Assembly: GCA_944472135.2 (NCBI GenBank)
Contig: OX235267.1
Location: 23,047,452 to 23,111,451, forward strand
Length of the DNA: 64,000 nt
From: Trichobilharzia regenti
Taxonomy: Eukaryota > Platyhelminthes > Trematoda > Strigeidida > Schistosomatidae
Reading direction: 5' to 3'
In this document: piece after piece, positions 47,379 through 58,368 of the stretch
How the letters are laid out: each line of letters opens with the position of its first letter
How positions within the stretch are numbered: the first letter of the stretch is position 1
Translations under genes and position numbers: made by a program
Notes under the pieces: model-generated
Told to the model about the DNA's origin: nothing
The model's database searches: none
What the model saw: the letters and a program-made list of their open reading frames with translations, nothing else

Positions 47379-48915
47379 GCTCCAATATAGAATATACTAT
47401 CAGGAATTTTTCAAATGGTAAACTCACGAGGTCATATGCGACGAAATTAGGCTGAACGACACTCATACAGGAAGTGTCAGGTACAGCGGAAAACAGAGGG
47501 AGTAGGTTCTAAAGCTAAACTATATTAGCATATTCACTTACCAAATTAACACCGGAAACTATGCATTTTTAGCCGATGACTCGACGGTCTTTCCAAAGAT
47601 ATATGAGGTCTTCATCTTTCGCTGTGCGCAGAGATTAATGATTAATGCGAATGATTAAGTTCACACTGAATCCAATCACTGATACGAATTTTCTTCGTGA
47701 GTGGAGAATCAAAAACAGACTAATCAGGCATCCAGCAGTCGTATGTGATATGGATAAGTAGTGTATTATTTGAGCCGAAAGCAAACCCTTTAACCACAGC
47801 ATAACTGAACAAACTGAGATGATAACATCTCTTGGGGAATAGAAATTCGTATTACCGATCATTATGACGGTTCGGTTAGGTAATGCTCCCGCCTTCATTA
47901 CTGAATTCGCTGTACTAGTTCAACTAGTTTCTAAAGAAGAACTTACATGAATCCATCTCAATAAGTGAAGTTTGATTCTTCAGAATAAATCGAAACAATT
48001 ACTTTCCTGACATTGTCTACTTTCACTGCTGTATAAACGCATATAGGACAAAATTCCTGCATTCTAGTACAAATTATGGTATTTTACCCTTAGGAGTTCG
48101 CAGCTGTCACACTTATGAATCGTTGTGTAATCAACTTCAGTACTTCCATAAATCATTCATTCTACTCAGTTTCCACCTCAAAGGTGATTTGTTATGTAAT
48201 CGCTCGAATGAATCTGAATGACTTCGTTCTGTTTCCTAGTTTGCCCACCTACTAGTTACGCTTTCGTCACATAGATGTAAAGCGATATTGTTAATAAAGG
48301 GCGTGAATAATTGATGTTTAAAACATGCGGCTTATAGGATATAATAACACAAGGAGATGTTTCAATGAGGATTTTAGTTACATTCCTAATTATTTTAGAG
48401 TGGTTTTGAAGTTGATGACATTGTAATAAATCAACCGACTTTTGCTACATCCTTGGAAGATGCCACCGCGAAATTCGTTATCATCCCATACTTGGTTTAC
48501 ATGGTGGTAAAATCATTCAGAATTTAATAATTCCTGTGTTAAGTATAACTAAAATTATTAGATAGAATGGCGATCTTCCTTCTCTATTGTTTCAATCTTT
48601 CATAATGGTGATTATCACAGATGAAGTCACGCTTTGTATATTGAGCGTAGAAAGAAATTTGAGATCGCATGCACTTCATGTAAAATGTTTTTAATCTTCG
48701 GTACAAAGTCAACTTGATACGATTAAGTTAAACTTTTCAGTAAATTCGACTGTGGATACTTAACATGAAATATTTTTTGTGGACTTTGAATGCAGTGAGA
48801 TCACTCACTGAACACTATTTTATGTGTGAAATTACATTAATTCATGGGTATTCAAATAAAGTAAATAACACAGCGATGTAACCAAACTGAACAATCACAT
48901 TTATCGCTCAGCTTC

Positions 48916-49430
48916 GAAGCTGAATAGTCAGTAGTAATTAAGTTTCATTTCAGACTACACATAACGCAAATTGTCAACCAATTCAGTTCGAAAATATTCC
49001 CTCATCATAGACAATTTACTTAAAAATAAAACTAATCTGAAGATTATCATGTGACGTAGTGCTGGTGTATATGAGAAGAAAACATACTGTATAGGTTTCC
49101 TTTATACTTTATTTCAGGAATTGCACAGCGTCAATTTGCGAACAAAAAAATTCCACAGTATCTAATCGAAAAAAAAATGAATAGGCTGGGGAGTTAACGA
49201 AGTGGTCTCTAGAAACAGACACATGATTAAAAGAGAAAGAATTGCCTAGGGACCAGATATTGTGATGGACGAATATTCTAGTGGCCCAGGACACAGGCCA
49301 AGCGCACAGAAAGAGACACGCTATAACAAAGAGAAATAATTAAAAATATAAAAATACAGATATGATAAATCATACAAGATACAGTAAGAATAAAACGGAT
49401 CACACAACCACAGAAAATTTCCATATCACA
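48916..49430. other. No supported gene
   Basis: Sequence between the end of the segmental duplication and the tRNA-Gln repeat. Short frames only, no motif seen. Confidence 0.45.
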
Positions 49431-50423
49431 CAAAATCAATTCAATAAAACACCACACAAACACATCGGAACTGTCTTTCATCTCAATATGTCAGTTGACA
49501 GATTTCAAACAATGCTCCACCCCAAAAATTAATTTCGCCTCCACACTTACAAAAACAGCCATCGAGAAACAACAACGAAAACAGCGATGACAAAGACTAG
49601 TCACACGAATATCTGCACCACCAATATCACACAAACACATTTGCACAACATCCAGTACTACCCCCCTCCCCAAAACACTCCCTCACACACACACACACAC
49701 ACAGACTACTTCTCCCTTTCAATCTCTATCACTCTCTCTCTCTCTCTCCCTCTCACGTCAACCCCCCCCCAAAACAGACAAACACACACACATGTACACA
49801 CACACACACGCACATGCACATGCACAACCATACACATCCAATCCTACAAGCACTGACACAACCACAACCTGAAACACTACTCTTGAACAAATCACTTCTC
49901 GCCATCGCAATGAATGAAACACAATCCAACGTAGACGTGTAAACACTTAGAAGTGTCAGTGAAAGCATTCATCTGACAAGACAGCTTGGACAAGTGTCTG
50001 CTAGACAAAGTTAACGAGTGGTTTCATCCAGCGTGATCATCAAGTGGCTTCAATGACGATTGTCTTGCAGACCTTATGAAGCCAAATCGAGTAGTGATGG
50101 GATATCAGCAGGTGGTGTGTTGTTCCACGTGTGATGATGAATGATGAGGACTTGTAATTGATTACTCAATGAATCTGTTGACTTCGACGTCAACAAGCGA
50201 TTGTCGAGTCAGGAAATATGCAGAGATACTTGGTGGTGGCTGTGATTGTGGCTGTGACGAGTGGATGTCGGTTAGTGGAGTTGGCGACAAAATAGACTGG
50301 TGTTGGAGGGATTTAATGTGTGGTTGTGCGTGAGTTCTCCTATGAGTGTGTGTGTGCGTGCGTTCGCGTGTGTGTGTGTGTGAGCGAATGTGTTTGAGCA
50401 TGAAAAGCAGGTGTGTGAATATG
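49431..50423. repeat. First, partial unit of the ~1.9-kb tRNA-Gln tandem repeat
   Basis: From 'aatcaattcaataaaacac' this stretch matches 54,348-55,323 and 56,238-57,076 closely, including CA-, CT- and GT-rich microsatellites (49,683-49,704, 49,728-49,752, 50,345-50,390). It lacks the part with the tRNA gene. It stops where the CR1-like LINE begins (its 3' end, minus strand). Confidence 0.85.
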
Positions 50424-52938
50424 TAATAATAATAATAATAGCTTCATTCCAATAACAGTACTCATGATACAGCAAGGAATTTTCAGCATTCAGTACAATA
50501 TTGCATCTAATTTACTCAAAAACGACAAAAAAATATTAAAAATACACATTACATAATAGTAATAAAACGATTGTTGTAGCAGCTACGTAGCAAAATACTG
50601 TGTGCCATACGGAGAAAAATATGTATAAAGTACAAAATTGTAGTAATAATAGTAATACCAACTAAAATAAAATAGCAGAGTAACGATTTAAACGATAGAA
50701 AGTGTGACACCATAAAATACAGAAAGATGAACGATAAAAGGGTCGATTCACTGTGCTAATTACATAGTAACTTGTAAGTTTCACGTCTAACAGAGTCTTC
50801 GTCACATAAAGTACGCGCTAAATAGGGTATTGTAGAATTTCTATACTTAGTAGTACGAGCATATATCTTTTTATATTGACTTCTCGTCCTACCTGATGAG
50901 ATACAAGGGGACAGGTGTGAATAAAGGGGGTGCAGAGGGTCTGACATTATAGCCTTTGCCCATTTCGTACAGGAATTTATATGCCTCTCGACTATAGTAT
51001 TAGCGAGCTCATGCAGTGGCAGACCACAAGCTCTACTCACAGCATTTAATACTCTTCGTAATATGATATAATCTTTTTTGAGCAGCCCAGGAAAGATTAA
51101 TGGAGAGCAGTAGAGTACAATAGGTAAAATACAGGAGTTTAAAAATTGCAAAACTAAAGGTTGGTTGATACCTGATTGTCTTAACTTTTTAATGTAGAAG
51201 GTAAGACGAAACATTTTCTTAGAGATAGATAAGATATGGGATGACCATGAAAGGTCAGAGGAAAAAACTAATCCAAGGTATTTAATGCTTGATTTGGTTT
51301 CAATTTCCGTGCCATCTATGCTACAGGGATCATGAGAGTTAACTAGTTCAAGTAAGTCACGTCGATGCTTGAAAGTAAAGTCAAGCGCCTGACATTTGGA
51401 AGGATTTAATATAAGACCATTTGACTTGGACCAGTTGTTGATGTCCAACAGAAAGCTATTAAGTTTGGAGCTGTCAGACTCGGAAGTGATAGGCAGTGAT
51501 ACAGTCAGATCATCTGCATATTTGACAAAGTTAGTTTCGTTTGAATGAGGTAGGTCATGTAGGAAGAAAGAAAAAAGAAAAGGAGAGAGGACAGCACCTT
51601 GTGGAACACCGGATTTTGTAAGCGAGGTAGAAGAAGATTTGCCGTTATATACAGTATACTGCATTCTATCAGAAAAATAGGAATGCAACCAACTCTTAGC
51701 CCAGGATCCTGTTTGTGTCAACGATAGCTTATTTAACAAAAGGCCCCTAGGTACAGAGTCAAAAGCAGATGTGTAGTCTAAGAAAGCACTACGAACATAT
51801 TTAGCACCTTTGTCTAAACAAGAGACAACATTGTGATATAAGACAACCGCAGCATCCAAGGTACTTCTACCATGTTTGTATGCAAATTGTTTAGGATCAT
51901 TAAAAGGTTTCAAAGCGGGTTCAAGACGAAGTAAAAGTAATTTTTCCATCAATTTTAAAAAGGGGGAAGTAATTGCAATAGGCCGAAATTTAATATCAGA
52001 ACCAGAAGATGGTTTTGGTATAGGGATAATTTTAATGTTTTTCCATGCAAAAGGTAGAACGTTACCGGAAAAAGAGGCATTAAAAATGTTAGTAAGAGGA
52101 TAACACAAAATATCAGCACAATTCCTGAGGACAATGGCAGGTATGCCGTCAGGACCAAGGCTTTGAGAAGGCTTAAGAGACCGGAGACATTTAAGCACAT
52201 CAAGGGTATTAAAACCACTAAAGTTATTGTCAATATGATTTGTATCATTTGGAAGGGTATCAACAGAAGAGCGTATGAAAGATTTATTAAGAGTGTCAAC
52301 ATTAAGAGATGGAACAGAAATACATCGCTTACCGTTAGTAATTTCTTTGAAAAGTTTCCATAAATTAGAAGGGGTTTTACATGACAAAAATCTTTGATTA
52401 TATAAAACATTTAGTCTTTTTATTTCCAGTTTTATCAGCATGTTTAACTTTTTTACACCAGGCTTATCATTAGTTTTGAACAACAGTTCTTTATTTCTAC
52501 GTAGCTTTTTGAGATATGGCGAAGATAAGCGATCAAATCGAATGAATAATGTTTCTTTAGGACAACATATTTCGAAACAGAATTTAAGATAATCGGTAGT
52601 GTTTGTGATTGTTTCATCTAATGTTTGTTCTGTAAATAAGTCCCAGTTAGTGTCTTTCAACATGCATCTGAGCTTGTCTAGGTTGTCTTTTGAGTAGCAT
52701 CTCCGTTGAACTTTACTGTAGAGGTGAGAGAGGACACCTTTGTGTGATTTGGAATATATTTTAGGCAGTACACGTATGATGCAGTGGTCAGAATTAAGTA
52801 GAGGAGCACGTTTGCGAGCTTCATATATACCAACATCATTAATGAATACTAGATCCAGTTTTTTACCAAGACGGGTGGCAAAGTTAACAATATTGTCATG
52901 ACCAAGTGATATAAGGAAGGAGCAATCGCTTCCTTCCA
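50424..52938 (-). mobile_element. CR1-like non-LTR retrotransposon, 5'-truncated, intact RT frame
   Basis: The 3' end, an (ATT)n tract with 'tggaatgaagc' (minus strand), lies at ~50,424-50,450. The body runs to 52,938, where it is cut inside the endonuclease domain. It interrupts the tRNA-Gln tandem repeat. The same ~490 bp of repeat unit ('caacgtagacgtgtaaa' onward) occurs on both sides: 49,929-50,423 and 52,939-53,425. Confidence 0.9.
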
Positions 52939-52939
52939 T
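50756..52939 (-). CDS. CR1-like LINE reverse transcriptase, single open frame of 727 codons (endonuclease N-terminus missing)
   Basis: The open frame begins at the truncation point, so its ATG is probably a chance start. The first ~60 residues are the end of the nicking endonuclease (CSFLISLGHDNIVNF, LLNSDHCIIR). A basic linker follows. The RT starts near residue 250 with SLKPSQSLGPDGIPAIVL and FRPIAITSPF. LDYTSAFDSVPRGLL, GVPQGAVLSPFLFSFFLHDL and the catalytic YADDLTVSLP follow, then LNPSKCQALDF and the C-terminal half with YCSPLIFPGLLKKDY. All RT blocks are in order with no internal stop. The protein would lack target nicking and could not complete its own cycle, but the RT could be active if it is expressed. 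Close relatives are the copies at 42.7 and 61.0 kb. Confidence 0.92.
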   Translation of the reverse strand: MEGSDCSFLISLGHDNIVNFATRLGKKLDLVFINDVGIYEARKRAPLLNSDHCIIRVLPKIYSKSHKGVLSHLYSKVQRRCYSKDNLDKLRCMLKDTNWDLFTEQTLDETITNTTDYLKFCFEICCPKETLFIRFDRLSSPYLKKLRRNKELLFKTNDKPGVKKLNMLIKLEIKRLNVLYNQRFLSCKTPSNLWKLFKEITNGKRCISVPSLNVDTLNKSFIRSSVDTLPNDTNHIDNNFSGFNTLDVLKCLRSLKPSQSLGPDGIPAIVLRNCADILCYPLTNIFNASFSGNVLPFAWKNIKIIPIPKPSSGSDIKFRPIAITSPFLKLMEKLLLLRLEPALKPFNDPKQFAYKHGRSTLDAAVVLYHNVVSCLDKGAKYVRSAFLDYTSAFDSVPRGLLLNKLSLTQTGSWAKSWLHSYFSDRMQYTVYNGKSSSTSLTKSGVPQGAVLSPFLFSFFLHDLPHSNETNFVKYADDLTVSLPITSESDSSKLNSFLLDINNWSKSNGLILNPSKCQALDFTFKHRRDLLELVNSHDPCSIDGTEIETKSSIKYLGLVFSSDLSWSSHILSISKKMFRLTFYIKKLRQSGINQPLVLQFLNSCILPIVLYCSPLIFPGLLKKDYIILRRVLNAVSRACGLPLHELANTIVERHINSCTKWAKAIMSDPLHPLYSHLSPCISSGRTRSQYKKIYARTTKYRNSTIPYLARTLCDEDSVRRETYKLLCN

Positions 52940-54035
52940 TCAACGTAGACGTGTAAAGTGTCAGTGAAAGCATTCATCTGACAAGACAGCTTGGACAAGT
53001 GTCTGCTAGACAAAGTTAACGAGTGGTTTCATCCAGCGTGATCATCAAGTGGCTTCAATGACGATTGTCTTGCAGACCTTATGAAGCCAAATCGAGTAGT
53101 GATGGGATATCAGCAGGTGGTGTGTTGTTCCACGTGTGATGATGAATGATGAGGACTTGTAATTGATTACTCAATGAATCTGTTGACTTCGACGTCAACA
53201 AGCGATTGTCGAGTCAGGAAATATGCAGAGATACTTGGTGGTGGCTGTGATTGTGGCTGTGACGAGTGGATGTCGGTTAGTGGAGTTGGCGACAAAATAG
53301 ACTGGTGTTGGAGGGATTTAATGTGTGGTTGTGCGTGAGTTCTCCTATGAGTGTGCGTGAGTGTGTGTGTGTGTGTGTGTGTGAGCGAATGTGTTTGAGC
53401 ATGAAAAGCAGGTGTGTGAATATGTGTCTGTGTTTTCCGAGCATTCGCGTTTATTCATGACTGTGCGTGTGTGAAATGGGTTGGCGCTAATTTCCTCATA
53501 CACGCATAGCATTATATATTAATTAATACAGCTCAACATACACGAGGAGTATAGAGAGATATTTTATGCTGATCTACAGACACGCGTGCATATTGATTGA
53601 GATACCGATGTGCGTCAGTTAATTTTGTAAGCTGTGCTGAAGGTTCTGTGTGAGGTGGAGTGAATGTGCGTCTGTGTCTGTAGATCGACAGACAGGATGC
53701 ACCAACCAAACAACCAGTGAGTCAGATAATCAATCAATCAATCAATCAATCAATTATTCAGTGTGATTGGGTTTGGTGAGTGAAGGCAAGAATTTTGTCT
53801 GATTGTCGGTGGGCGATTGAATGGGCGTAGACGGTGTGGAGAAGAGGCGTGAATTGATCGTCGGAGCGGGCTGACACTTGATGGTTATGCATGTGAATTT
53901 TGTTCGAGCGTGTATCAAGCGGAGTGGGGGACGGTGTCTACTTAACTGTGATCATCTAAGAAGACTGACTGATGACAACCGTCGAAACACAGCGAGTTGA
54001 TGAGTGCAGATCAAAAGGCCCTAGTGGACGGAGTA

Positions 54036-54106
54036 GGCCTCGCCGAGACTCGAACTCGGGTCGCTGGATTCAAAGTCCAGAGTGCTAACCGCTACACCAC
54101 GAGGCC
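54036..54106 (-). tRNA. tRNA-Gln(TTG): tRNA-Gln (anticodon TTG)
   Basis: The minus strand folds as a normal cloverleaf of 71 nt: acceptor GGCCTCG/CGAGGCC, an intact D arm with the A box, anticodon stem CTGGA/TCCAG around loop CTTTGAA, and a T stem CCGAG/CTCGG around TTCGAGT. Anticodon TTG reads the Gln codon CAA, and the body resembles animal tRNA-Gln. No intron. A run of four T on the minus strand (+ 54,013-54,016) lies 19 nt downstream and can end Pol III transcription. Confidence 0.94.
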
Positions 54107-55926
54107 ACCATTCTGACAACGCCACACACACCACTCCCCATGCAAACAATACTAATTCTAACGTCATCAATACTGTCGCGCCACCACACACAACACAACC
54201 AAACGAACACACACACACACAACACAACACAAAGTCAACAGACCAAACACGCACACACTCACCAACGCACGTACACAAGCACCCAACCAACCAACCAATC
54301 AATCAATCGCCCTCTCTCTCGCTCTCGCTCTCTCTCCCTCTCAACCACAATCAATTCAATAAAACACCACACAAACACATCGGAACTGTCTTTCATCTCA
54401 ATATGTCAGCTGACAGATTTCAAACAATGCTCCACCCCAAAAATTAATTTCGCCTCCACACTTACAAAAACAGCCATCGAGAAACAACAACGAAAACAGC
54501 GATGACAAAGACTAGTCACACGAATATCTGCACCACCAATATCACACAAACACATTTGCACAACATCCAGTACTACCCCCCTCCCCAAAACACTCCCTCA
54601 CACACACACACACACACAGACTACTTCTCCCTTTCAATCTCTATCACTCTCTCTCTCTCTCCCTCTCACGTCAACCCCCCCCCAAAACAGACACACACAC
54701 ACACATGTACACACACACACGCACATGCACATGCACAACCATACACATCCAATCCTACAAGCACTGACACAACCACAACCTGAAACACTACTCTTGAACA
54801 AATCACTTCTCGCCATCGCAATGAATGAAACACAATCCAACGTAGACGTGTAAACACTCAGAAGTGTCAGTGAAAGCATTCATCTGACAAGACAGCTTGG
54901 ACAAGTGTCTGCTAGACAAAGTTAACGAGTGGTTTCATCCAGCGTGATCATCAAGTGGCTTCAATGACGATTGTCTTGCAGACCTTATGAAGCCAAATCG
55001 AGTAGTGATGGGATATCAGCAGGTGGTGTGTTGTTCCACGTGTGATGATGAATGATGAGGACTTGTAATTGATTACTCAATGAATCTGTTGACTTCGACG
55101 TCAACAAGCGATTGTCGAGTCAGGAAATATGCAGAGATACTTGGTGGTGGCTGTGATTGTGGCTGTGACGAGTGGATGTCGGTTAGTGGAGTTGGCGACA
55201 AAATAGACTGGTGTTGGAGGGATTTAATGTGTGGTTGTGCGTGAGTTCTCCTATGAGTGTGCGTGAGTGTGTGTGTGTGTGAGCGAATGTGTTTGAGCAT
55301 GAAAAGCAGGTGTGTGAATATGTGTCTGTGTTTTCCGAGCATTCGCGTTTATTCATGACTGTGCGTGTGTGAAATGGGTTGGCGCTAATTTCCTCATACA
55401 CGCATAGCATTATATATTAATTAATACAGCTCAACATACACGAGGAGTATAGAGAGATATTTTATGCTGATCTACAGACACGCGTGCATATTGATTGAGA
55501 TACCGATGTGCGTCAGTTAATTTTGTAAGCTGTGCTGAAGGTTCTGTGTGAGGTGGAGTGAATGTGCGTCTGTGTCTGTAGATCGACAGACAGGATGCAC
55601 CAACCAAACAACCAGTGAGTCAGATAATCAATCAATCAATCAATTATTCAGTGTGATTGGGTTTGGTGAGTGAAGGCAAGAATTTTGTCTGATTGTCGGT
55701 GGGCGATTGAATGGGCGTAGACGGTGTGGAGAAGAGGCGTGAATTGATCGTCGGAAGCGGGCTGACACTTGATGGTTATGCATGTGAATTTTGTTCGAGC
55801 GTGTATCAAGCGGAGTGGGGGACGGTGTCTACTTAACTGTGATCATCTAAGAAGACTGACTGATGACAACCGTCGAAACACAGCGAGTTGATGAGTGCAG
55901 ATCAAAAGGCCCTAGTGGACGGAGTA

Positions 55927-55997
55927 GGCCTCGCCGAGACTCGAACTCGGGTCGCTGGATTCAAAGTCCAGAGTGCTAACCGCTACACCACGAGGCC
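55927..55997 (-). tRNA. tRNA-Gln(TTG): tRNA-Gln (anticodon TTG), second copy
   Basis: Identical to the copy at 54,036-54,106, in the next unit of the 1.9-kb tandem repeat, with the same downstream T run. Tandem amplification of the unit has therefore doubled the gene. Confidence 0.94.
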
Positions 55998-57076
55998 ACC
56001 ATTCTGACAACGCCACACACACCACTCCCCATGCAAACAATACTAATTCTAACGTCATCAATACTGTCGCGCCACCACACACAACACAACCAAACGAACA
56101 CACACACACACAACACAACACAAAGTCAACAGACCAAACACGCACACACTCACCAACGCACGTACACAAGCACCCAACCAACCAACCAATCAATCAATCG
56201 CCCTCTCTCTCGCTCTCGCTCTCTCTCCCTCTCAACCACAATCAATTCAATAAAACACCACACAAACACATCGGAACTGTCTTTCATCTCAATATGTCAG
56301 CTGACAGATTTCAAACAATGCTCCACCCCAAAAATTAATTTCGCCTCCACACTTACAAAAACAGCCATCGAGAAACAACAACGAAAACAGCGATGACAAA
56401 GACTAGTCACACGAATATCTGCACCACCAATATCACACAAACACATTTGCACAACATCCAGTACTACCCCCCTCCCCAAAACACTCCCTCACACACACAC
56501 ACACACACACAGACTACTTCTCCCTTTCAATCTCTATCACTCTCTCTCTCTCCCTCTCACGTCAACCCCCCCCCAAAACAGACACACACACACACGCACA
56601 TGCACATGCACAACCATACACATCCAATCCTACAAGCACTGACACAACCACAACCTGAAACACTACTCTTGAACAAATCACTTCTCGCCATCGCAATGAA
56701 TGAAACACAATCCAACGTAGACGTGTAAACACTCAGAAGTGTCAGTGAAAGCATTCATCTGACAAGACAGCTTGGACAAGTGTCTGCTAGACAAAGTTAA
56801 CGAGTGGTTTCATCCAGCGTGATCATCAAGTGGCTTCAATGACGATTGTCTTGCAGACCTTATGAAGCCAAATCGAGTAGTGATGGGATATCAGCAGGTG
56901 GTGTGTTGTTCCACGTGTGATGATGAATGATGAGGACTTGTAATTGATTACTCAATGAATCTGTTGACTTCGACGTCAACAAGCGATTGTCGAGTCAGGA
57001 AATATGCAGAGATACTTGGTGGTGGCTGTGATTGTGGCTGTGACGAGTGGATGTCGGTTAGTGGAGTTGGCGACAA

Positions 57077-58368
57077 AAAAGTGTTATGATCTATGACGCC
57101 TAAGTTTTTACAACCCTGGATATTAGTTAAATGGCTGTTTTAGATTTTTTGAATTTTAGACTTGTATGATATTATGTATAAATTGAAACAGAACTTTTGT
57201 GTAAGTATAATTTTACAAAAGAAAGACTTACAATCGTCATAATATAATGGAGAAGTGGGACGTTAAGGTGAAAAAATGGAATAAAATACAGAAGATTTAC
57301 AGACACACACACACACACACACAGAAACACATAGACCAACAGAGCAAATCAGCAAATTTTCCATGGGAAGTTAATATATTCATAATCTTTGTTGTACTTA
57401 TCGAAGACAATCGTAGTTTAAACGTATAGATATGTGTATGTAACCCACTTGCAAATCGACCTGGTTAAAAATAAAATAATCATCGTACACGTGAATGAAG
57501 GAAAAATAAATTGACTACAATACAGATGAATGAGTGGAAATATGAAAAGACTTATTTATTATTATTATTATAGGACGACACGAATAAGGTAAAATTCTCT
57601 TCACTTTAATGAATTGACATAAAATAATCTTTAAAGAGATAAAATTGTAAACAAGTAAACAAAGTGAGATAATAGCCAAATATGGTTATTAGTAATAACA
57701 AAAACAAATTGAACATAGAAATTAGTAATCTCATAAAATGACAATAATAATAATGGTAATTAGAATCAGTGCATAGAGGGTATCAAAGAGCTGTAAGATA
57801 TATAATTCAATGAAGAGTAAAAGTCATCAGAAAAGGGGAACAATACAAGAACTCCACAGCCATAGAAATGGTAAAATGACACAAAGGGGTGTATCACCAT
57901 GTCATAAAAAAGGGCAAAATAAACAAACAATCAATTTAGAAAAGAAAAAAGATGTATATGTAGTGAAATAACAAAATTTTTCATATTCATATGTATATAA
58001 TGTAAAAGGATATTTCGAAAGACAAATTAGGTGTACAGTAGTCACAAAGTATGCGAATACTGTACGTGTTTGTTTGTGTGTGTATATACGGTTGTGTAGA
58101 TGTCTGTTATATCTGTTTGTGTGTGTATGTGTATGTAAGTAAGTAGAACGATTAAAAACGACGACAACAGCGACGACGGCGACAATGACAACACTTGAAA
58201 AATACAATTTACACACACACATGCATTTCACTGTATAACACTGATGTTGACAACAGCAACAGCAATAGTAACACAACCGCAACAAGATATACAGTGGTGG
58301 TATACGCTGTTGTTATTTTACTGGATAAAAGAGGTAGAAGTTGATCTAAACTATTATTATTATCATCG
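57077..58368. other. Non-coding; probably includes the 3' UTR of the minus-strand gene
   Basis: AT-rich sequence with (CA)n at 57,303-57,322 and several ATT and CAA-type tracts. The minus-strand open frame at 57,902-58,285 is translation of low-complexity DNA. The last exon of the minus-strand gene ends at 58,369, so its 3' UTR should lie in the right part of this stretch. Confidence 0.45.

Larger units (their letters stand above)
40475..48915 (+). repeat. Segmental duplication, copy B
   Basis: This region is homologous to 1-3,795 in the same orientation. It is enlarged by insertions absent from copy A: a short tail insert (40.81-40.89 kb), a CR1-like LINE (42.6-46.24 kb), an unassigned ~300-bp block (~46.4-46.69 kb) and a tRNA-headed SINE (47.2-47.38 kb). 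Between the insertions the copies are clearly alignable but diverged, so the duplication is not recent. Outside the last exon (to 40,561) no gene is visible in it; 40,920-42,560 and 47,390-48,915 hold only this duplicated non-coding sequence. Confidence 0.8.
52939..57076. repeat. ~1.9-kb tandem repeat carrying tRNA-Gln, about 2.2 units
   Basis: The marker 'caacgtagacgtgtaaa' recurs at 52,939, 54,840 and 56,717, giving unit lengths of ~1,901 and ~1,877 bp. Units differ mainly in the lengths of CA, CT, GT and (TCAA)n microsatellites (for example 53,728-53,755 against 55,626-55,645), plus rare single-base changes. The last copy breaks off at 'ggcgacaaaa' (57,076). The open frames within are translations of CA/GT-rich DNA or of the tRNA and are not genes. 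Confidence 0.9.

Noticed and set aside
54021..54302. Cysteine- and valine-rich minus-strand proteins in the tRNA repeat (also at 55,912-56,193 and 49,753-49,968)
   Set aside because: They are translations of CA/GT and CT microsatellites and of the tRNA gene. Frames change with microsatellite length between units.
57902..58285. 127-codon minus-strand open frame
   Set aside because: It covers GACAAC, CAACAG and GTGT-type low-complexity DNA downstream of a real terminal exon, with no splice signals of its own.
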